64,000 nt of DNA from Anaerolineae bacterium (GTDB lineage: Bacteria; Chloroflexota; Anaerolineae; Promineifilales; Promineifilaceae): contig JADLAX010000061.1 of assembly GCA_020848035.1 (NCBI GenBank), positions 61,677 to 125,676 of the forward strand, read 5' to 3'. The notes under the pieces were generated by a model. The model saw nothing but the letters and a program-made list of their open reading frames with translations. It was not told the origin of the DNA and ran no database searches. Of this stretch, positions 41,494-50,503 are shown in pieces (within the stretch, counting starts at the first letter, position 1; every line of letters starts with the position of its first letter). A program made the position numbers and the translations under genes.

Positions 41494-42264
41494 ATGAATT
41501 GGTTGCGTCGGCAGCCCGTCTCGGTGACGGTTGCCGCTTCATTTACCCTGCTCCTGCTGCTGTGGCAGGCGCTGGTACTGCTGGGAGCCTACGACAAATT
41601 TATCCTGCCGGGCCCGCTGGATGTGCTGCGGCAGTTTGGGGTGGTGCTGGCCGACGGCCGTTTGCTGCGCCACAGCCTCATCACCCTCAGCGAAGTCATT
41701 CCCGGCCTGCTCATCGGGGCGTTTATCTCCCTGCCGCTGGGCTACCTACTGGCCAAATCCCCCCTGGCCGAGCGGCTCATCTCGCCCTACCTCATCGCTT
41801 CCCAGGCCATCCCGGTGATCGCCGTTGCCCCCCTGCTCACCATCTGGATTCAGTCCACGTTTTGGGCGCGGGTGCTGGTCGCCGTTTTGGTCGTTTTCTT
41901 TCCGGTGCTCATCAACATCATTGCCGGGCTGCGCTCCGTGCCGCGCGAGCTGTACGAGCTGATGGCCTCGCTGCGGGCCACGCGCTGGCAGACGTTTCGC
42001 CTGCTGGAATGGCCCGCCGCCCTGCCCATCGTGCTGGCCGGGCTGAAGCTGGGCGCTACCCTCAGCGTGATTGGGGCGCTGGTGGGTGAGTTTGTCCAGC
42101 CTAAAACCGAAGGGCTGGGCTATTTGCTCATCACTGCCCGCTACCAGTTCAAAACGGACCTGGTGTTTGTGGTGCTGTTCACCCTGGCCTTCATGGCTTT
42201 GAGTCTGTACGGATTGGTAACGCTGGCGGAAAAACGGCTGCTGCGCTGGCAGCAGCATCAATAA
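41494..42264 (+). CDS. ribX: Riboflavin ABC transporter permease, RibX-like
   Basis: GTGAGGA 5 nt before ATG 41494 sets the start; an upstream in-frame opening to 41242 crosses the riboswitch and terminator and is not coding. The 256-residue permease has about six helices and the binding-protein-dependent permease EAA-like loop ELYELMASLRATRWQTF. It belongs to the SsuC/TauC group. Control by an FMN riboswitch and the following NMT1-like binding protein point to riboflavin (or precursor) import, as described for RibXY systems. Confidence 0.9.
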   Translation: MNWLRRQPVSVTVAASFTLLLLLWQALVLLGAYDKFILPGPLDVLRQFGVVLADGRLLRHSLITLSEVIPGLLIGAFISLPLGYLLAKSPLAERLISPYLIASQAIPVIAVAPLLTIWIQSTFWARVLVAVLVVFFPVLINIIAGLRSVPRELYELMASLRATRWQTFRLLEWPAALPIVLAGLKLGATLSVIGALVGEFVQPKTEGLGYLLITARYQFKTDLVFVVLFTLAFMALSLYGLVTLAEKRLLRWQQHQ

Positions 42265-42301
42265 TTTGGGGCATTGTTACCCCAAAAGGAGTTGTTAGTT
42301 G

Positions 42302-43291
42302 ATGAAAAAACAGTTGCTTACGCTGCTCATTTTACTTCTCGCGGTGCTGGCCGCCTGCACACCGGATGCCAGTGAAGTGGGTGAAGTCGATGAACTGATA
42401 CCCATCAGCCTGCCGATGGGCTTTGTGCCAGATCCGCAGTTTGCGCCATTTTACGTGGCAGCGGAAAAAGGGTATTTTGCAGACGCAGGTTTTAGCGTCA
42501 CCTTTGAATCGATCTTTGAGACGGAAGGTATCGCGCTGGTGGGGGCCAATGAACGGCCGTTTGCCATCGTCAGCGGGGAGCAGGTGCTGCTGGCCCGCGC
42601 CCAGGCGCTGCCCGTGGTGTACGTGCTGGAGTGGTACCAAAAGTATCCCATTGCTGTGGTGAGCAAAGCCGAAGCCGGTATTGTGACGCCGCAAGATTTA
42701 AACGGCCGTTCCGTTGGCCTGCCCGGTTTTTTTGGGGCGAGCTACGTGGGTTACCTGGGGCTGCTTTCGGCCGTGGGTCTGGCCCCAGAAGATGTGAATG
42801 CCAGCGACATCGGCTTTAACCAGATGGAAACGCTGCTCAGCGACCAGGCCGAAGCGGTGGTTGGTTATGCGAATAACGAACCGGTGCAGCTGGCCGGGCA
42901 AAACGTGCCCATCAACGTCATCCAGGTGTCCGACTACATCGATATGGTGGCCAACGGCCTCATCACCAACGAAACGACGATTGCTGAAAATCCAGCGATG
43001 GTAGAGCGCTTTGTCGGCGCGGTGCTGCGCGGCCTGGCCGACACCCTGGCCGACCCGGACGCCGCGTTTGAGATCAGCAAGTCGTATGTGGAGGGGTTGG
43101 AAGACGGCCGTAAACCCGTCCTCGAAGCCTCTTTACCACTGTGGCAGGCGACCACCCTGGGCCTGTCCGACACCGCCGCCTGGCAAAACACACAGGACAT
43201 CCTGCTGCAAGCCGGGCTGATGGATACACCCCTGGCGGATGTGACGGCCGTTTTCAGCAACGAGTTTGTGTTGGCAAACGGAGGTAATTGA
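42302..43291 (+). CDS. ribY: Riboflavin-type ABC transporter substrate-binding lipoprotein, RibY-like
   Basis: A 329-residue lipoprotein with lipobox LAAC (residues about 16-19) and a spacer. The NMT1/THI5-like binding fold begins MGFVPDPQFAPFYVAAEKGY, and continues with PFAIVSGEQVLLARAQALPV and ADVTAVFSNEFV near the end. Such proteins bind pyrimidine precursors in thiamine systems; the FMN riboswitch upstream makes a flavin the likelier ligand. ATG 42302 lies 37 bp after the permease stop in the same operon. Confidence 0.9.
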   Translation: MKKQLLTLLILLLAVLAACTPDASEVGEVDELIPISLPMGFVPDPQFAPFYVAAEKGYFADAGFSVTFESIFETEGIALVGANERPFAIVSGEQVLLARAQALPVVYVLEWYQKYPIAVVSKAEAGIVTPQDLNGRSVGLPGFFGASYVGYLGLLSAVGLAPEDVNASDIGFNQMETLLSDQAEAVVGYANNEPVQLAGQNVPINVIQVSDYIDMVANGLITNETTIAENPAMVERFVGAVLRGLADTLADPDAAFEISKSYVEGLEDGRKPVLEASLPLWQATTLGLSDTAAWQNTQDILLQAGLMDTPLADVTAVFSNEFVLANGGN

Positions 43292-43296
43292 CGATG

Positions 43297-43327
43297 GGTG
43301 CGACGCACTTCGTAAGTGCGTCGCACC
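43297..43327. repeat. Perfect 14-bp hairpin between binding protein and ATPase genes
   Basis: GGTGCGACGCACTT and AAGTGCGTCGCACC are perfect inverted copies around a 3-nt loop. No T-run follows, so it is not an intrinsic terminator; it may set the relative level of the downstream ATPase message. Confidence 0.85.
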
Positions 43328-43341
43328 TGTGAGTTAAGCAA

Positions 43342-44103
43342 ATGACACACTCACCCTTTCTCACCGTGCAAAACGTCAGCCACGTGTTTGGCAAAAAGCA
43401 GCAAGTGCTGGCCAATCTTTCATTTGCCCTGCCCGCCGGAGGTTTCACGGCGCTGGTGGGGCCATCGGGAGTGGGTAAATCGACGCTGGTGCGGCTGCTG
43501 GGGGGGTTGTTACGGCCGTCTTCCGGCCACATCCACTACGCCAACCAGCCCGACGGCCAGCCACCCTCCATCGGCCTGATGTTCCAGAAAGACAACCTGA
43601 TGCCCTGGCGCACCGCCTATGAAAACGTGCGGCTGCCGCTGGAGGTTTTGGGGATGGCGGGGCAAGAAGTGGATACGGCCGTTAACGAAATGCTCGCCCT
43701 GGTTGGCTTGTCCGGGTTTGAGCACAACTACCCGGCCCAGCTGTCCGGCGGCATGGCGCAGCGGGTAGCGCTGGCCCGCGCCCTGGTGCACCGGCCCACC
43801 CTGCTGCTGCTCGATGAGCCGTTTGGCGCGCTGGACGCCCTGACCCGCGAGCGCATGGGGCAGGAGCTGCTGCGCATCTGGGCGGCGCTGCCGGTGACCG
43901 TTTTCATGGTTACCCACAGCATCCAGGAAGCGGTGCTGCTGGCCGACGAGGTGATGGTGATTGGTGGCCAACCGGCCACCATTCGCGAGCGGATTCACAT
44001 CCGGCTGCCGCGCCCGCGCACCATTGCGATGGAGGGTTCTATTGAGTTTCAACAATGTGCGGGGGCGGTACGGCAGGCGATTGAGGCGATAAACGGGGAG
44101 TGA
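43342..44103 (+). CDS. Riboflavin-type ABC transporter ATP-binding protein
   Basis: A 253-residue ATPase of the SsuB/TauB type: Walker A LVGPSGVGKSTLVRLLGG, Q-loop MFQKDNLMPWRTAYENV, signature QLSGGMAQRVALARAL, Walker B LLLLDEPFGALDALT and H-loop MVTHSIQEAVLLAD. It supplies energy for the permease and binding protein upstream. It is the third gene of the riboswitch operon, so the whole transporter would be off when FMN is abundant. An AATTGAGTAATTGG palindrome follows. Confidence 0.93.
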   Translation: MTHSPFLTVQNVSHVFGKKQQVLANLSFALPAGGFTALVGPSGVGKSTLVRLLGGLLRPSSGHIHYANQPDGQPPSIGLMFQKDNLMPWRTAYENVRLPLEVLGMAGQEVDTAVNEMLALVGLSGFEHNYPAQLSGGMAQRVALARALVHRPTLLLLDEPFGALDALTRERMGQELLRIWAALPVTVFMVTHSIQEAVLLADEVMVIGGQPATIRERIHIRLPRPRTIAMEGSIEFQQCAGAVRQAIEAINGE

Positions 44104-44106
44104 AGA

Positions 44107-44166
44107 AGTAATTGGGTAATTGAGTAATTGGGCAATTGCTCAATTACCCAATTACTCAATTACCTC
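44107..44166. repeat. AATTGGGTAATTGAG palindrome
   Basis: GTAATTGGGTAATTGAGTAATTGGG faces CCAATTACTCAATTACC across GCAATTGC; it lies between convergent genes. A related AATTACCCAATTACCTC string opens the ABC exporter gene at 12293. Confidence 0.9.
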
Positions 44167-44170
44167 AAAT

Positions 44171-45127
44171 TTATTCGGTGGGAACGGCCGTTTCAGCCAC
44201 TACCGGGTTCCGCCGACGCCGCCAGCGCTTCAGGACAAAGCGCACCACCAGCCAGAGCGGAATGCCCACAACAAGCAGCAGGGGCAGCAGGTAAATCACA
44301 AACCAGATGCCAAATTCAGCCACGTCTTGCAGCGCTTCTACCAGGGAATCGACCGCATTGCGGAAAACCACCGCGGGCCGCCAGTTGGTTGGCTCGATGG
44401 GCTGAGCCACGATGTCGGGCGTCAGGTCAACGGTGATGGTGGAGAAGGACGCTGATTGGCTCAGGTACTGCAACCGGCCTTTCATCGCTTCAATTTCGCT
44501 CTCCAGGCGGCTCAGCTCCTGGTTCACCGCCAGCGCTTCTTCTACCGTTTCGGCCTCATCCAGGAAAGCGCGCACGCGTTCGGCCGTGGCTTCCAGGTTC
44601 TCCAGCCGGGCCGACAGGTCCACAAACTCCTCGGTAACGTCCTGGCCCGAGGTGCTTTCTTGCTGCACCTCCACCGCCATGTTGCGCAACGCCTCCATGG
44701 CGCTGTTAAAGCCCGCCGATGGCACGCGAATGGTGATATTGCCCGTTTTGGCCGTCTCGTTGTACTGGAAGACGGAGCTGTTCACTACCCACCCGCCATT
44801 TTCTTCGGCCATGCGGCTGATGGTGTCCATCGCTTCATCGGTGTCGGTCACCACCAGGCTCATATTGGCGGTGCGGATGATAAGGCGTTCCTGAGTCACC
44901 TGAATGTCAACCGTTTGGGCAGCGGTGTTCATGGCGAAGCCACCGTCCATGGTTTCCCCTTCCACCACACTTTCTTCGGCAAAAAAATCGCCGGTATCGC
45001 CGCCTGACACATCCCGGGCTACCGCTGGTTCCGATGCGGCTTCATCATAACTGGCAGAAGCGGCACAGGCAGCTAAAAACAGCAGAAAGAAAGTAGCAAT
45101 AAGTAAGTAGATTGGTTTGCGGGTCAT
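44171..45127 (-). CDS. DUF4349 lipoprotein
   Basis: A 318-residue lipoprotein: signal with lipobox LAAC, an acidic Gly-rich spacer, then the DUF4349 core beginning QERLIIRTANMSLVV, a coiled-coil stretch (about residues 155-215: VDLSARLENLEATAERVRA, ALAVNQELSRLESEIEA) and a C-terminal membrane helix (about 270-293) with a very basic tail. So it is anchored at both ends. The function of DUF4349 is not known. AGGAGAG lies upstream of the start. Confidence 0.93.
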   Translation of the reverse strand: MTRKPIYLLIATFFLLFLAACAASASYDEAASEPAVARDVSGGDTGDFFAEESVVEGETMDGGFAMNTAAQTVDIQVTQERLIIRTANMSLVVTDTDEAMDTISRMAEENGGWVVNSSVFQYNETAKTGNITIRVPSAGFNSAMEALRNMAVEVQQESTSGQDVTEEFVDLSARLENLEATAERVRAFLDEAETVEEALAVNQELSRLESEIEAMKGRLQYLSQSASFSTITVDLTPDIVAQPIEPTNWRPAVVFRNAVDSLVEALQDVAEFGIWFVIYLLPLLLVVGIPLWLVVRFVLKRWRRRRNPVVAETAVPTE

Positions 45128-45228
45128 GATTTGCTCTCCTGAATAATTGATTAATGGTTGCTTCTAGAGAGTAAAACGAAGGCGCAGGGCAAAAGGTTCC
45201 TGCATTTTGGGGAAGATTTTGGGTAATT

Positions 45229-45975
45229 TCAAACGCCGTAGGCCAACCGATTCACCAGGCGTTTGGGCATGCCGTACTTTTCCATGCGCTCCTGCACGTC
45301 GCGCACCGGATAGGGCACGCGCTGGTAAAACCAGGTCATGGCTTCGGTGTCCAGCAGGGCATAGGCGGCACGTGGGTCCGAGTCGCGCGGCTGGCCCACG
45401 CTGCCGGGGTTGATGATGAGGCGCTCAGGGCCAAGCGGCAAAGCATCCCGGCTGCTGTTGGAATAGATCGGCTGGCGTACGTTGACCCGGCGGAAGCCGT
45501 TCAGATGCTCTTCAAAAATGACCGGCACGTGGGTATGCCCCACCAGGCAAAAAGGCGTTTCAAACCAGTTGAAATTTTCCGAAGCGGTGAGAGGATCCAA
45601 AATGTATTCCCACACCGGATAGCGTGGGCTGGCATGGGCCAGGGTAAAGTCGCCTTCCACCTGCTTGGAGGGCAGGCTTTGCAGGTAAGCGCGGGTTTCG
45701 CTGGTGATCGCTTCCTGGGTCCAGGTGATGGCATATTTGGCTTCGCGGTTAAACGATTTGATATCGAGTTCGCCTAAAACGGCCTTGTCGTGGTTGCCAG
45801 AAAGGGCGATGTGGCTATATTTTTGCAGTTCTTGGGCACATTCGTTGGGGTCCGGCCCATAACCGACCAGGTCGCCGAGGAACCAGATGGTGTCCCAACG
45901 GCCGTCTGCGTGGTCCAACACAGCTTTGAAAGCCGTCAGGTTCGCGTGAATGTCTGAAATGATGAGGATACGCAT
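45229..45975 (-). CDS. Calcineurin-like metallophosphoesterase
   Basis: A 248-residue cytoplasmic metallophosphoesterase. The metal-binding motifs are in order: ILIISDIHANL (DxH), WFLGDLVGYGPDPN (GD), ALSGNHDKA (GNHD), LAHASP and VGHTHVPVIF (GHTH). This set matches YfcE/MJ0936-like phosphodiesterases. The substrate cannot be read. It is divergent from the tsaE operon. Confidence 0.95.
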   Translation of the reverse strand: MRILIISDIHANLTAFKAVLDHADGRWDTIWFLGDLVGYGPDPNECAQELQKYSHIALSGNHDKAVLGELDIKSFNREAKYAITWTQEAITSETRAYLQSLPSKQVEGDFTLAHASPRYPVWEYILDPLTASENFNWFETPFCLVGHTHVPVIFEEHLNGFRRVNVRQPIYSNSSRDALPLGPERLIINPGSVGQPRDSDPRAAYALLDTEAMTWFYQRVPYPVRDVQERMEKYGMPKRLVNRLAYGV

Positions 45976-46092
45976 GAATGGTTAGCCCGGTCATTAAAAA
46001 TAGGCGCTGATTGGAAGCGCTCGGTTATGATACCATGATCCCCGGGAGAGGGTATAATAAATCAGCCGTGAATTTAAATCGTAGGTGACTAA

Positions 46093-46593
46093 ATGGCTAT
46101 TTTGGATCGCTGGACAATTGATTTTGTGAGCAGCAGCGTGGAGCAAACCACCCGCCTGGGCGTCCGCCTGGGTGAGCTTTTGCAGACACACGATCTGGTC
46201 TGCCTGTCGGGTGATTTGGGCGCGGGCAAAACGGCGCTGGCCCGGGGCATTGGCCGGGGCTGGGGCAGCGGTCTGCGGGTGACCAGCCCGACGTTTACCC
46301 TGGTCAACGAATACCCGAGAATGAGCGACGGCCGTATCCTCTACCACATCGACTGCTACCGGCTGGAAGCAACGGCCGATCGCTACACCGTTGGCCTGGA
46401 AGATGTGCTGGAAGGTAACGGCGCAGTTATGATTGAGTGGCCCGAAATGATCGAGCCGATGCTGCCCGAAGATCGGCTGTGGGTCAAAATGAGCTACGTC
46501 AGCGAGACACGACGTAAGCTGCACATCACCGCCGCCGGAGACCGCTCGGCTGAGCTGCTGGAAGCGTTTAAGAAAAGTGCCTTTGGGGTGTAA
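46093..46593 (+). CDS. tsaE: tRNA threonylcarbamoyladenosine biosynthesis ATPase TsaE
   Basis: A 166-residue TsaE/YjeE ATPase: Walker A SGDLGAGKTALARGIGRG, TSPTFTLVNEY, HIDCYRLE and VMIEWPEMIEPMLPED. With TsaB and TsaD it makes t6A37 of ANN-decoding tRNAs. It begins a tight three-gene run with tsaB (9-bp gap) and rimI (9-bp gap); tsaC and tsaD are not in the window. A TATAAT at 46053-46058 lies 35 bp before the ATG. Confidence 0.96.
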   Translation: MAILDRWTIDFVSSSVEQTTRLGVRLGELLQTHDLVCLSGDLGAGKTALARGIGRGWGSGLRVTSPTFTLVNEYPRMSDGRILYHIDCYRLEATADRYTVGLEDVLEGNGAVMIEWPEMIEPMLPEDRLWVKMSYVSETRRKLHITAAGDRSAELLEAFKKSAFGV

Positions 46594-46602
46594 GGAAAGC
46601 AG

Positions 46603-47268
46603 ATGATTTTAGCAATTGATACCGCAACACGCTGGCTGGGGCTGGCCCTGCATGACGGAACGGCCGTCGTCGCTGAATTGGGCTGGCGCTGCCTGAACAA
46701 CCACACCATTGAACTCGCCCCTAATTTGCACGAGATGATGCATCGGGCCAGCGTCACGCCAGCCGACCTGAGCGGGATTGCTGTGGCCATTGGCCCAGGC
46801 TCCTACACCGGGCTGCGCGTGGGGCTGTCATTGGCCAAAGGTCTGGCGCTGGCTAACCAGACGCCGCTGATCGGCATTGCCACGCTGGACATTGTGGCGG
46901 CAGCGTTTGGCCCCTTCCCCGGCCAGCTGCTGGTGGTGGCCGAGGCGGGCCGGACCCGCGTTTGTGTGGCGCCGTATGAATGGGAAAACGGCCGTGGCTG
47001 GCAAACCGAAAGCACGCCCACCATCGAAAGCTGGGAGGCGCTGCTGCCCACGCTGGAAGGTCGGGTGACTTTTGCCGGGGAAATCACCGCCCAGGCGATC
47101 AAACAAATTAAGGCGACCAGCAAAACATTCCAGATTGCGCCCCCGGCAACGGCCGTACGCCGGGCGGGCTACCTGGCCGAGCTGGGCTGGCGTCGTCTGC
47201 GCGCCGGGAAGGTAGATGACGCCCAAACCCTGGCCCCGATTTACCTGCGCGACCCGGCTGGCAACTAA
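46603..47268 (+). CDS. tsaB: tRNA threonylcarbamoyladenosine biosynthesis protein TsaB
   Basis: A 221-residue TsaB (YeaZ) with the ASKHA fold signature: MILAIDTATRWLGLALHDG, the dimer-forming helix region LAPNLHEMMHRA, and the conserved GIAVAIGPGSYTGLRVGLS and KGLALANQTPLIGIATLD. It is the scaffold for TsaD and TsaE in t6A synthesis. AAGGAAAG lies 5 nt before its ATG. Confidence 0.96.
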   Translation: MILAIDTATRWLGLALHDGTAVVAELGWRCLNNHTIELAPNLHEMMHRASVTPADLSGIAVAIGPGSYTGLRVGLSLAKGLALANQTPLIGIATLDIVAAAFGPFPGQLLVVAEAGRTRVCVAPYEWENGRGWQTESTPTIESWEALLPTLEGRVTFAGEITAQAIKQIKATSKTFQIAPPATAVRRAGYLAELGWRRLRAGKVDDAQTLAPIYLRDPAGN

Positions 47269-47277
47269 CTTTCTTCC

Positions 47278-47829
47278 ATGTTGATTCCCCCTGAACCGTA
47301 CTGGCTGCGCCCCATGGTGCTGCCCGATCTGCCCGAAGTGCGCGAAATTGACCGGCTCTCTTTCCCTACCCCGGCGCGGCCCGGGCTGTTTGAGCATGAG
47401 CTGGAGCAAAACAACATTGCCCATTATTTGGTACTGGGGATGTTGGGGGAGATGAACGGCCGTAGCCATCCCCTCATCGGCTTCACCGGCTTTTGGCTCA
47501 TCGCCGACGAGATTCACGTCAGCACCATTGCCACCCATCCCCAGTGGCGCGGCCACGGGCTGGGTGAACTGCTGCTGCTCGCCCTGCTGCGGGAAAGTTA
47601 CGACCATCCAGCCACGATGGTGACCCTGGAAGTACGGCGCAGCAACACGGTAGCCCAGGGACTTTACCGCAAATACCAGTTCGAAGAAGTGGGCACCCGC
47701 CCGCGCTACTACCGCGACACCGGCGAAGATGCCCTGCTGATGACGATGCCTTCGCTGAATGCCCGCTACTTCCAATTTTTAGAAGGTCAGCAGGCAGACC
47801 TGTTCCAGCGGCTGCGCAGTGAGGCATAG
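47278..47829 (+). CDS. rimI: RimI-type protein N-acetyltransferase
   Basis: A 183-residue GNAT similar to RimI, which acetylates the N-terminus of ribosomal protein S18. It has MVLPDLPEVREIDRLSFP, STIATHPQWRGHGLGELLL (acetyl-CoA loop) and VTLEVRRSNTVAQGLYRKYQ. The linkage tsaE-tsaB-rimI is common in bacteria and supports the call. The C-terminal tail of about 30 residues after TMPSLNARY is longer than in E. coli RimI. Confidence 0.93.
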   Translation: MLIPPEPYWLRPMVLPDLPEVREIDRLSFPTPARPGLFEHELEQNNIAHYLVLGMLGEMNGRSHPLIGFTGFWLIADEIHVSTIATHPQWRGHGLGELLLLALLRESYDHPATMVTLEVRRSNTVAQGLYRKYQFEEVGTRPRYYRDTGEDALLMTMPSLNARYFQFLEGQQADLFQRLRSEA

Positions 47830-47883
47830 ACGAGCAAACTTTGTATAACCTTTGCAGGATGTGAGGCACATTTCGATACCAGC

Positions 47884-48002
47884 AGGACTTACGCGTTTAC
47901 TGATTAATGGGCCGCGAATAACGCGAATTTTCACGAATTTCAATGCTGTTTCGCGCTAATTCGCGAAAATCGTGGCTAAAAAACTTCGTCTGCATAAGTC
48001 CT
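47884..48002. repeat. AGGACTTACGC-ended inverted element
   Basis: AGGACTTACGC (47884-47894) and GCATAAGTCCT (47992-48002) close an element of 119 bp with an inner CGCGAATAACGCGAATTTTC / CGCGCTAATTCGCGAAAAT palindrome. It resembles a miniature inverted-repeat element; target-site duplications were not evident. Confidence 0.75.
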
Positions 48003-48028
48003 AACCAAAACAAGACCAGGAATCACGC

Positions 48029-49045
48029 ATGAAATTATTTATCACGGGCGGCGCGGGCTTTATTGGCTGTAACAGCGCCGATTATTTTTTACAGCAAGGC
48101 CACGACGTGGTTATTTTCGACAATCTCTCGCGCAAGGGCGGCCCGGCCAACCTGGCCTGGCTGCAAGAACGGCACGGCGAGCGGCTGCACTTTATTGCCG
48201 GGGACATTCGCCATTACGACGAACTGGCCCCCGCCATAACCGGCGCGGATGCGGTGCTGCATCTGGCCAGCCAGGTGGCGGTGACCACCTCGGTGCAAAA
48301 TCCGCGCGAGGATTTTGAGATTAATGCGTTGGGCACCTTTAACGTGCTGGAAGCGGTGCGGCATAGCTGCCCGGAAGCGGCCGTTCTATATGCTTCAACC
48401 AACAAAGTGTATGGCGGCATGGAAGGGGCGAAGGTGGTGCTGGAAAACGGCCGTTACACCTACGCCCACTACGCCAACGGCATCCCCGAAACCTACCCGC
48501 TCGATTTTCACTCCCCGTACGGCTGCTCCAAAGGCACCGGCGACCAGTACATGCTCGATTACGCACGCATCTACGGCCTGAAAACGCTGGTGTTTCGGCA
48601 GTCGTGTATATACGGCCGTCGCCAATTTGGCATCGAAGATCAGGGCTGGGTGGCCCACTTTGTCATCGCCACCATTCTGAACCGCCCCATCACCATTTAC
48701 GGCGATGGCAAGCAGGTGCGTGACCTGCTGCACGTGCAAGACCTGGTGCGGGCCTACGATCTGGGCATCACCCAGATCGACACCCTGCGCGGCGAGGTGT
48801 TTAACGTGGGCGGTGGACCGCAAAACACCCTCTCCATTTGGACCGAGTTTGGTCCGCTGCTGGCCGACCTGGCCGGGCACGAAGGGCGGGTGAACCGCGC
48901 CGCCTGGCGTCCCGGCGACCAGCGTGTTTTTATTGCCGACATTCGTAAAATTGCCACCAAGCTGGGCTGGCAGCCCACCATCTCACCGGAACAGGGCATC
49001 CGCGATTTATACGCCTGGGTATTGGCCAATCCCGAACTGTTCTAA
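48029..49045 (+). CDS. NAD-dependent sugar-nucleotide epimerase, CDP-paratose 2-epimerase-like
   Basis: A 338-residue extended SDR with TGGAGFIGCNSADYFLQQG, FDNLSRKGGPANLAWLQ, YASTNKVYGGMEG and the YxxxK pair in YGCSKGTGDQYM. RQSCIYGRRQFGIEDQGW and the NLSRKGGPANLAWL segment are particular to the CDP-paratose/CDP-tyvelose 2-epimerase branch. It would serve in deoxy-sugar synthesis for surface polysaccharides; no glycosyltransferase genes adjoin, so the pathway is inferred only. Confidence 0.93.
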   Translation: MKLFITGGAGFIGCNSADYFLQQGHDVVIFDNLSRKGGPANLAWLQERHGERLHFIAGDIRHYDELAPAITGADAVLHLASQVAVTTSVQNPREDFEINALGTFNVLEAVRHSCPEAAVLYASTNKVYGGMEGAKVVLENGRYTYAHYANGIPETYPLDFHSPYGCSKGTGDQYMLDYARIYGLKTLVFRQSCIYGRRQFGIEDQGWVAHFVIATILNRPITIYGDGKQVRDLLHVQDLVRAYDLGITQIDTLRGEVFNVGGGPQNTLSIWTEFGPLLADLAGHEGRVNRAAWRPGDQRVFIADIRKIATKLGWQPTISPEQGIRDLYAWVLANPELF

Positions 49046-49140
49046 TAGCCAGCTGACCACCGTGAACGTTGCGCAAAAGATGGGGTTTTACCCCTATTTT
49101 CCCATTTTGCCGGAAGCGGGTCACTCGTACTATTGAGGGC

Positions 49141-50442
49141 ATGAGCAATCGACTGGAAGGTATTGAACTATTAGACTTTGTGCTGCGGGTAAGTCGGCAA
49201 ATGGCCGAATCGCATTCGCTGGCACCCCTGCTGTCTTACACCATCGACCAGGTGTTGACGCTGGTGGGGGCCGAGCGCGGGTTCATTGCCTTAAAACACG
49301 AAGACGGCTCGCTCGATTTTAAGGTGCGCCGCGACAATGAAGGCAACGACTTACCCGGCGCAACCGATGAGATCAGCTATTCGGTATTGGAGCAGGTGGT
49401 GCAGACGGGCAAAGCTGTGGTGCTGAGCGATGCCATGCACGATCCGCAGTTTGGCATGGCGCGCAGCGTGATGGCCCTGCGGCTGCGCTCGATTATGTGT
49501 GTGCCGCTCATCACGCGGAACCGGATCATTGGGGCTGTTTACGTGGAAAATCGGTCGATACGCGGCCGTTTCCGGGAAACTGACCTGGCCCCCTTGCAGC
49601 TGTTTGCCAACCAGGCCGCCATCGCCATTGAAAACACCGAGCTGATTGAAAATCTGAAGATTGCCAACGATCATCTGACCGAGCTGGATGAGCTGAAGAA
49701 CAATTTCATCATCCTGATTTCGCATGAGTTGAAGACGCCGTTAACGGCCGTTTCCACCAACGCCCAGCTGATGAACATGATCATCGAAAAGGCGGGACTG
49801 GGCAACGACCCCATGCTCAGCCGTACGGCGGCCAACCTGGACAAAGCCACCAACCGTATGCGCCACGTGATCGACGAGATCGTGCAGGTTTTCCGCATTG
49901 CCTCTGGGCAGCTGGAGCTGGCCATGCACGAAACCCGGCTGCATGAAGTCATTGAACCCGTGGTAGAAAATATGGCATCGGTGTGCGCGGAGCGCCACCT
50001 GACCATTGACGTGACCAACATTCAATCCCTGCCCAAAATCACGGCCGATCCGCGCAAGCTAAAAATTGTCTTCGAAAATATCGTGGGCAACGCGGTGAAA
50101 TATACGCCCGATGGCGGTGCAATTCGTATCTCCGGCCACTGCCTGGATAACAACCAGGTGGAAGTTCTGGTCCAGGATACCGGCATCGGCGTGCCGGTTG
50201 ATGAGCAGCAGCGGGTGTTTGACATGTTCCACGTTTTAGGCTCGCTCAACACCCATTCCACCAGCAAAAGCGCCTTCCGCGGCGGCGGCTTTGGCCTGGG
50301 CCTGCCCATTGCCCGGGGAATTGTGGAAGCGCATCACGGCCGTATTCGCCTGGAAAGCAGCGGCTACGATGAAACGCTGCTGCCCGGTACGGTGTGTACC
50401 ATCACCCTTCCCAGCCTGGTGCCAGAACCAGAACCCGCCTAA
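49141..50442 (+). CDS. GAF-domain sensor histidine kinase
   Basis: The start is ATG 49141 (MSNRLEGIELLDFVL); the in-frame extension to 49069 lies in the gap. The 433-residue soluble protein has a GAF domain (residues about 25-175: LTLVGAERGFIALKHEDG, SIMCVPLITRNRIIGAVYVE), DHp with ILISHELKTPLTAV and an ATPase domain with ENIVGNAVKYTPDGG, DTGIGVPVDEQQ and FGLGLPIARGIVEAHHG. No membrane segment is visible. It is an orphan kinase: no receiver gene is adjacent. Confidence 0.94.
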   Translation: MSNRLEGIELLDFVLRVSRQMAESHSLAPLLSYTIDQVLTLVGAERGFIALKHEDGSLDFKVRRDNEGNDLPGATDEISYSVLEQVVQTGKAVVLSDAMHDPQFGMARSVMALRLRSIMCVPLITRNRIIGAVYVENRSIRGRFRETDLAPLQLFANQAAIAIENTELIENLKIANDHLTELDELKNNFIILISHELKTPLTAVSTNAQLMNMIIEKAGLGNDPMLSRTAANLDKATNRMRHVIDEIVQVFRIASGQLELAMHETRLHEVIEPVVENMASVCAERHLTIDVTNIQSLPKITADPRKLKIVFENIVGNAVKYTPDGGAIRISGHCLDNNQVEVLVQDTGIGVPVDEQQRVFDMFHVLGSLNTHSTSKSAFRGGGFGLGLPIARGIVEAHHGRIRLESSGYDETLLPGTVCTITLPSLVPEPEPA

Positions 50443-50471
50443 AGTTTACTCAGACGTCACTTTGCGCAACG

Positions 50472-50503
50472 GCCGTTACCCACCCAGGTAACGGCTTTTT
50501 TTT
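50472..50503 (+). terminator. Intrinsic terminator after the GAF kinase
   Basis: GCCGTTACC (50472-50480) pairs with GGTAACGGC (50487-50495) around a 6-nt loop, then eight T. The 5' arm overlaps an ACGGCCGT motif (50470-50477). The remaining gap to 50732 holds one GTAAACCGCAC copy near 50643 and nothing else I can name. Confidence 0.93.
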
